Assembly: GCA_947173895.1 (NCBI GenBank)
Contig: CAMWGU010000009.1
Span: 1 to 64,000, forward strand
Length of the DNA stretch: 64,000 nt
Direction of reading: 5' to 3'
Source: an uncultured Bacteroides sp.
GTDB taxonomy: Bacteria; Bacteroidota; Bacteroidia; Bacteroidales; Bacteroidaceae
The translations under genes were made by a program, and so were the position numbers. Shown piece after piece: positions 61,411 to 64,000 of this stretch; positions within the stretch are counted from its first letter, which is position 1, and the number at the start of each line of letters is the position of its first letter. The notes below the pieces were generated by a model that was given only the letters and a program-made list of their open reading frames with translations, searched no databases and had not been told where the DNA came from.

Positions 61411-62550
61411 ATGAATTTACTTTATTTGGCTGAAGATTATCCCTATTCTAAAGTACACCATCAACTTTGTAGGCATATTGTATCTTCGGAAAAGAATATA
61501 AATGTCAAAGTTTATACTGTATTACGTGCTAATATTCTTTCAAATGATTTGCGTTCTACATATACAGATATAAATTATCAAGTTCTATCCTATAAGTTGG
61601 GAAAGGCTATTAAAAGATATAAGTATGATTTTTTCTTTAAAATAAGGCGGAAAACAACATGGTTGATTGACAAAGTTGATATAAAAAATATAGATATGCT
61701 TTATGCCGCTACATTGTTTTCTGAAGGGGCGGTAGCATATCAGGTATATAAGTCTTACGCTATTCCTTACGTAGTAGTGGTAAGGGCTACGGATGTAAAT
61801 TTTTATTTGAAATATATGTTTCATCTATGGCCATTAGCTTGGAATATATTGAGATTTGCACATAAAATCGTTTTTATGACCGAAGCTATTTCTCAACACT
61901 TCTTTTCTATGGGAATAACATTACCTGTAAGAACATGCGTACGCCAAAAGATGAAAGTCATTCCTAATGGTATTGAACCTTATTGGATCTTAAATGCAAA
62001 GAATAAGCATCATGTCTTGATTCCTAGACGGTTGTTATTTATCGGTACATTCAATGATAATAAAAATATTCTTACTACAATGAAGGTTGTTGAAAGGCTT
62101 TCTTCTCGTTATGAGGGGTTACATCTTACATTGGTTGGTGGAGGGGGGAATCAACACGAAAAAGTATTGGAATATTGTAAGGAGCATCCTAAACTATTTA
62201 CATTTAAAGGGAAAATATTAGATAGTCATGAGTTGTCTAAAGTGTTTGCCGAATCAGATATTTTTGTGATGGTATCGCATAGTGAGACTTTTGGTTTGGT
62301 TTATATCGAAGCTCTTAGTCAGGGCCTCCCTATTATTTATTCTAAAGGCCAAGGTATTGATGGCACATTAAAAGAGAAAGTGGGTGAAGCTGCAGATTCT
62401 CATAGTGAAAAATCTATAGAGGATGCTTTGGTTCGGTTAATAGATGGGTATAACCAATACAGCCCTATTGGAAAATCACTTTATCGTTTTTCATGGGATA
62501 ACATTGCATGTAATGTGATGGAATTAATTTGTAAAAAAATAGATTATTAA
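61411..62550 (+). CDS. Glycosyltransferase family 4
   Basis: RLLFIGTFNDNKNILTTMKVVERL; HSETFGLVYIEALSQGLPIIYSKGQGIDG; start refined. Confidence 0.85.
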   Translation: MNLLYLAEDYPYSKVHHQLCRHIVSSEKNINVKVYTVLRANILSNDLRSTYTDINYQVLSYKLGKAIKRYKYDFFFKIRRKTTWLIDKVDIKNIDMLYAATLFSEGAVAYQVYKSYAIPYVVVVRATDVNFYLKYMFHLWPLAWNILRFAHKIVFMTEAISQHFFSMGITLPVRTCVRQKMKVIPNGIEPYWILNAKNKHHVLIPRRLLFIGTFNDNKNILTTMKVVERLSSRYEGLHLTLVGGGGNQHEKVLEYCKEHPKLFTFKGKILDSHELSKVFAESDIFVMVSHSETFGLVYIEALSQGLPIIYSKGQGIDGTLKEKVGEAADSHSEKSIEDALVRLIDGYNQYSPIGKSLYRFSWDNIACNVMELICKKIDY

Positions 62551-62566
62551 AAAATAGTATAAACTT

Positions 62567-63847
62567 ATGAATTCAACTAAAATTTGCGTAATCGGTCTCG
62601 GTTACGTAGGGCTTCCTTTGGCTCGTCTCTTTTCTACAAAGTATCCGACAGTGGGTTTTGACATGAACCAAGCTCGTGTGGATGCCTTGATGGCAGGACA
62701 CGATGCTACATTGGAAGTTTCGGATGAATTGTTACAAGATGCCATTAAGAATAACGGTCTTTTGTGTACTACAAGACTTGAAGACATCAAAGATTGTAAT
62801 TTTTATGTGGTGGCTGTACCTACACCTGTAGATGTAAATAACCGTCCGGACTTGAAACCTTTGTGGGGAGCGAGTGAAACAGTGGGTAAAGTCATCTCGA
62901 AAGGGGACATTGTGGTGTATGAATCTACCGTCTATCCGGGAGTAACGGAGGAAGAGTGTCTACCTGTTGTAGAGAAGGTTTCTGGCTTGAAGTTCAACGT
63001 CGATTTCTTTGCCGGATATTCTCCTGAACGTATCAATCCGGGTGATAAGGAACATACAGTAGAGAAGATAAAGAAGGTGACTTCGGGTTCTACTCCAGAA
63101 ATTGCCGACAGGGTGGATGCGGTGTATAATTCGGTCTTGGTGAACGGTACCCATAAGGCTCCGTCAATTAAAGTGGCAGAGGCATCTAAAATCATAGAGA
63201 ATTCGCAACGTGACGTAAACATTGCATTCATGAATGAATTGGCGAAGATATTCAATGCAATGGGGATTGATACGAATGACGTGATAGAAGCTGCTGCTTC
63301 CAAATGGAATTTCATAAAGTTGAAACCGGGATTGGTTGGAGGACATTGTATCAGTGTAGACCCGTATTATTTGATACAAAAGGCGCAGGTTTATGGTGTA
63401 TTGCCACGGGTGATGTCTGCCGCACGTCGGTTGAATGACGGAATGGGGGACTATGTTGCCAACCAAGTGATTAAGCTGATGAATAAAAAGGGTGTTTTGG
63501 TAAAGGATGCCAGGATATTGTTGTTGGGAATTACTTTTAAAGAGAATTGTCCGGATATCCGTAATACGAAGATTGTGGATATTTATAGTACACTGGCTGA
63601 ATATACAGAAAAAATTGCGGTATATGATCCGTGGGCGAATGCTGCTAAAGTTAGTCATGAATACGGTATTATTCTGACCGATTGTTCTTTGGAAGAATTA
63701 CGAGGACAGTTTGATGCTGTAATACTGGGTGTAGCCCATGATGCCTTTAAAAATGAAGATATTCGGTCGTTCCTGAAAAATGAGAACGGGGTCGTTTATG
63801 ATGTGAAAGGCATATTGGATAGAGGGGTTATAGACGGAAGACTGTAA
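62567..63847 (+). CDS. Nucleotide-sugar dehydrogenase (UDP-HexNAc/UDP-Glc 6-dehydrogenase family)
   Basis: ICVIGLGYVGLPLARLFSTKYPTVGFD; SPERINPGDKEH; KPGLVGGHCISVDPYYL (catalytic Cys). Confidence 0.93.
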   Translation: MNSTKICVIGLGYVGLPLARLFSTKYPTVGFDMNQARVDALMAGHDATLEVSDELLQDAIKNNGLLCTTRLEDIKDCNFYVVAVPTPVDVNNRPDLKPLWGASETVGKVISKGDIVVYESTVYPGVTEEECLPVVEKVSGLKFNVDFFAGYSPERINPGDKEHTVEKIKKVTSGSTPEIADRVDAVYNSVLVNGTHKAPSIKVAEASKIIENSQRDVNIAFMNELAKIFNAMGIDTNDVIEAAASKWNFIKLKPGLVGGHCISVDPYYLIQKAQVYGVLPRVMSAARRLNDGMGDYVANQVIKLMNKKGVLVKDARILLLGITFKENCPDIRNTKIVDIYSTLAEYTEKIAVYDPWANAAKVSHEYGIILTDCSLEELRGQFDAVILGVAHDAFKNEDIRSFLKNENGVVYDVKGILDRGVIDGRL

Positions 63848-63850
63848 ACT

Positions 63851-64000
63851 ATGCTTTCTGTTATTTGTCCTATTTATAACGAAGCAAAATATATTGATGT
63901 ATGCATTCAATCTATTTTGCTTCAAGATTATCCCAAAGAACACTTGGAGGTGCTTTTTGTGGATGGCATGAGCAAGGATGGCACTCGTGATATAGTGAAA
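63851..64000 (+). CDS. Glycosyltransferase family 2, truncated by window end
   Basis: MLSVICPIYNEAKYIDVCIQSILLQDYPKEHLEVLFVDGMSKDGTRDIVK. Confidence 0.85.
   Translation, partial: MLSVICPIYNEAKYIDVCIQSILLQDYPKEHLEVLFVDGMSKDGTRDIVK

Overview
The window is a Bacteroidaceae chromosome segment (Bacteroides/Phocaeicola-like, judged from SusC/SusD, Bacteroides-type TAnnTTTG promoters, UpxY and smalltalk; the species is inferred, not tested). From left to right it contains: the 3' part of a VapE/VirE-family gene beside a minus-strand tmRNA; lactonase, manA and threonine aldolase; a SusC/SusD pair; a decayed SusC remnant and a GH29 fucosidase; a G3E GTPase; a complete 10-gene nuo operon (A,B,CD,H-N) without nuoEFG; trkH/trkA, dxs and a murF-alr fusion; a GH89 / six-hairpin / HGSNAT-like operon; an HU-wHTH gene divergent from a Dna2-like nuclease-helicase with an exactly phased operator array between them; a uronate operon; and a capsule locus. 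The capsule locus has a tyrosine recombinase, an invertible promoter with loxP-like 29-bp inverted repeats (in the OFF orientation here), upxY, an opposing HU/smalltalk/amidase cassette, an uncharacterised two-gene cassette with a predicted HExxH metallopeptidase, an IS66 deletion derivative, and AT-rich wzx/wzy/glycosyltransferase genes. The most notable items are: (1) a two-copy 182-bp quasi-palindromic element, (2) four ATCA-N6-TGAT dyads on an exact 22-bp pitch, (3) the invertible promoter, and (4) the 53.6-55.5 kb metallopeptidase cassette. No database searches were run; all family names come from reading motifs.
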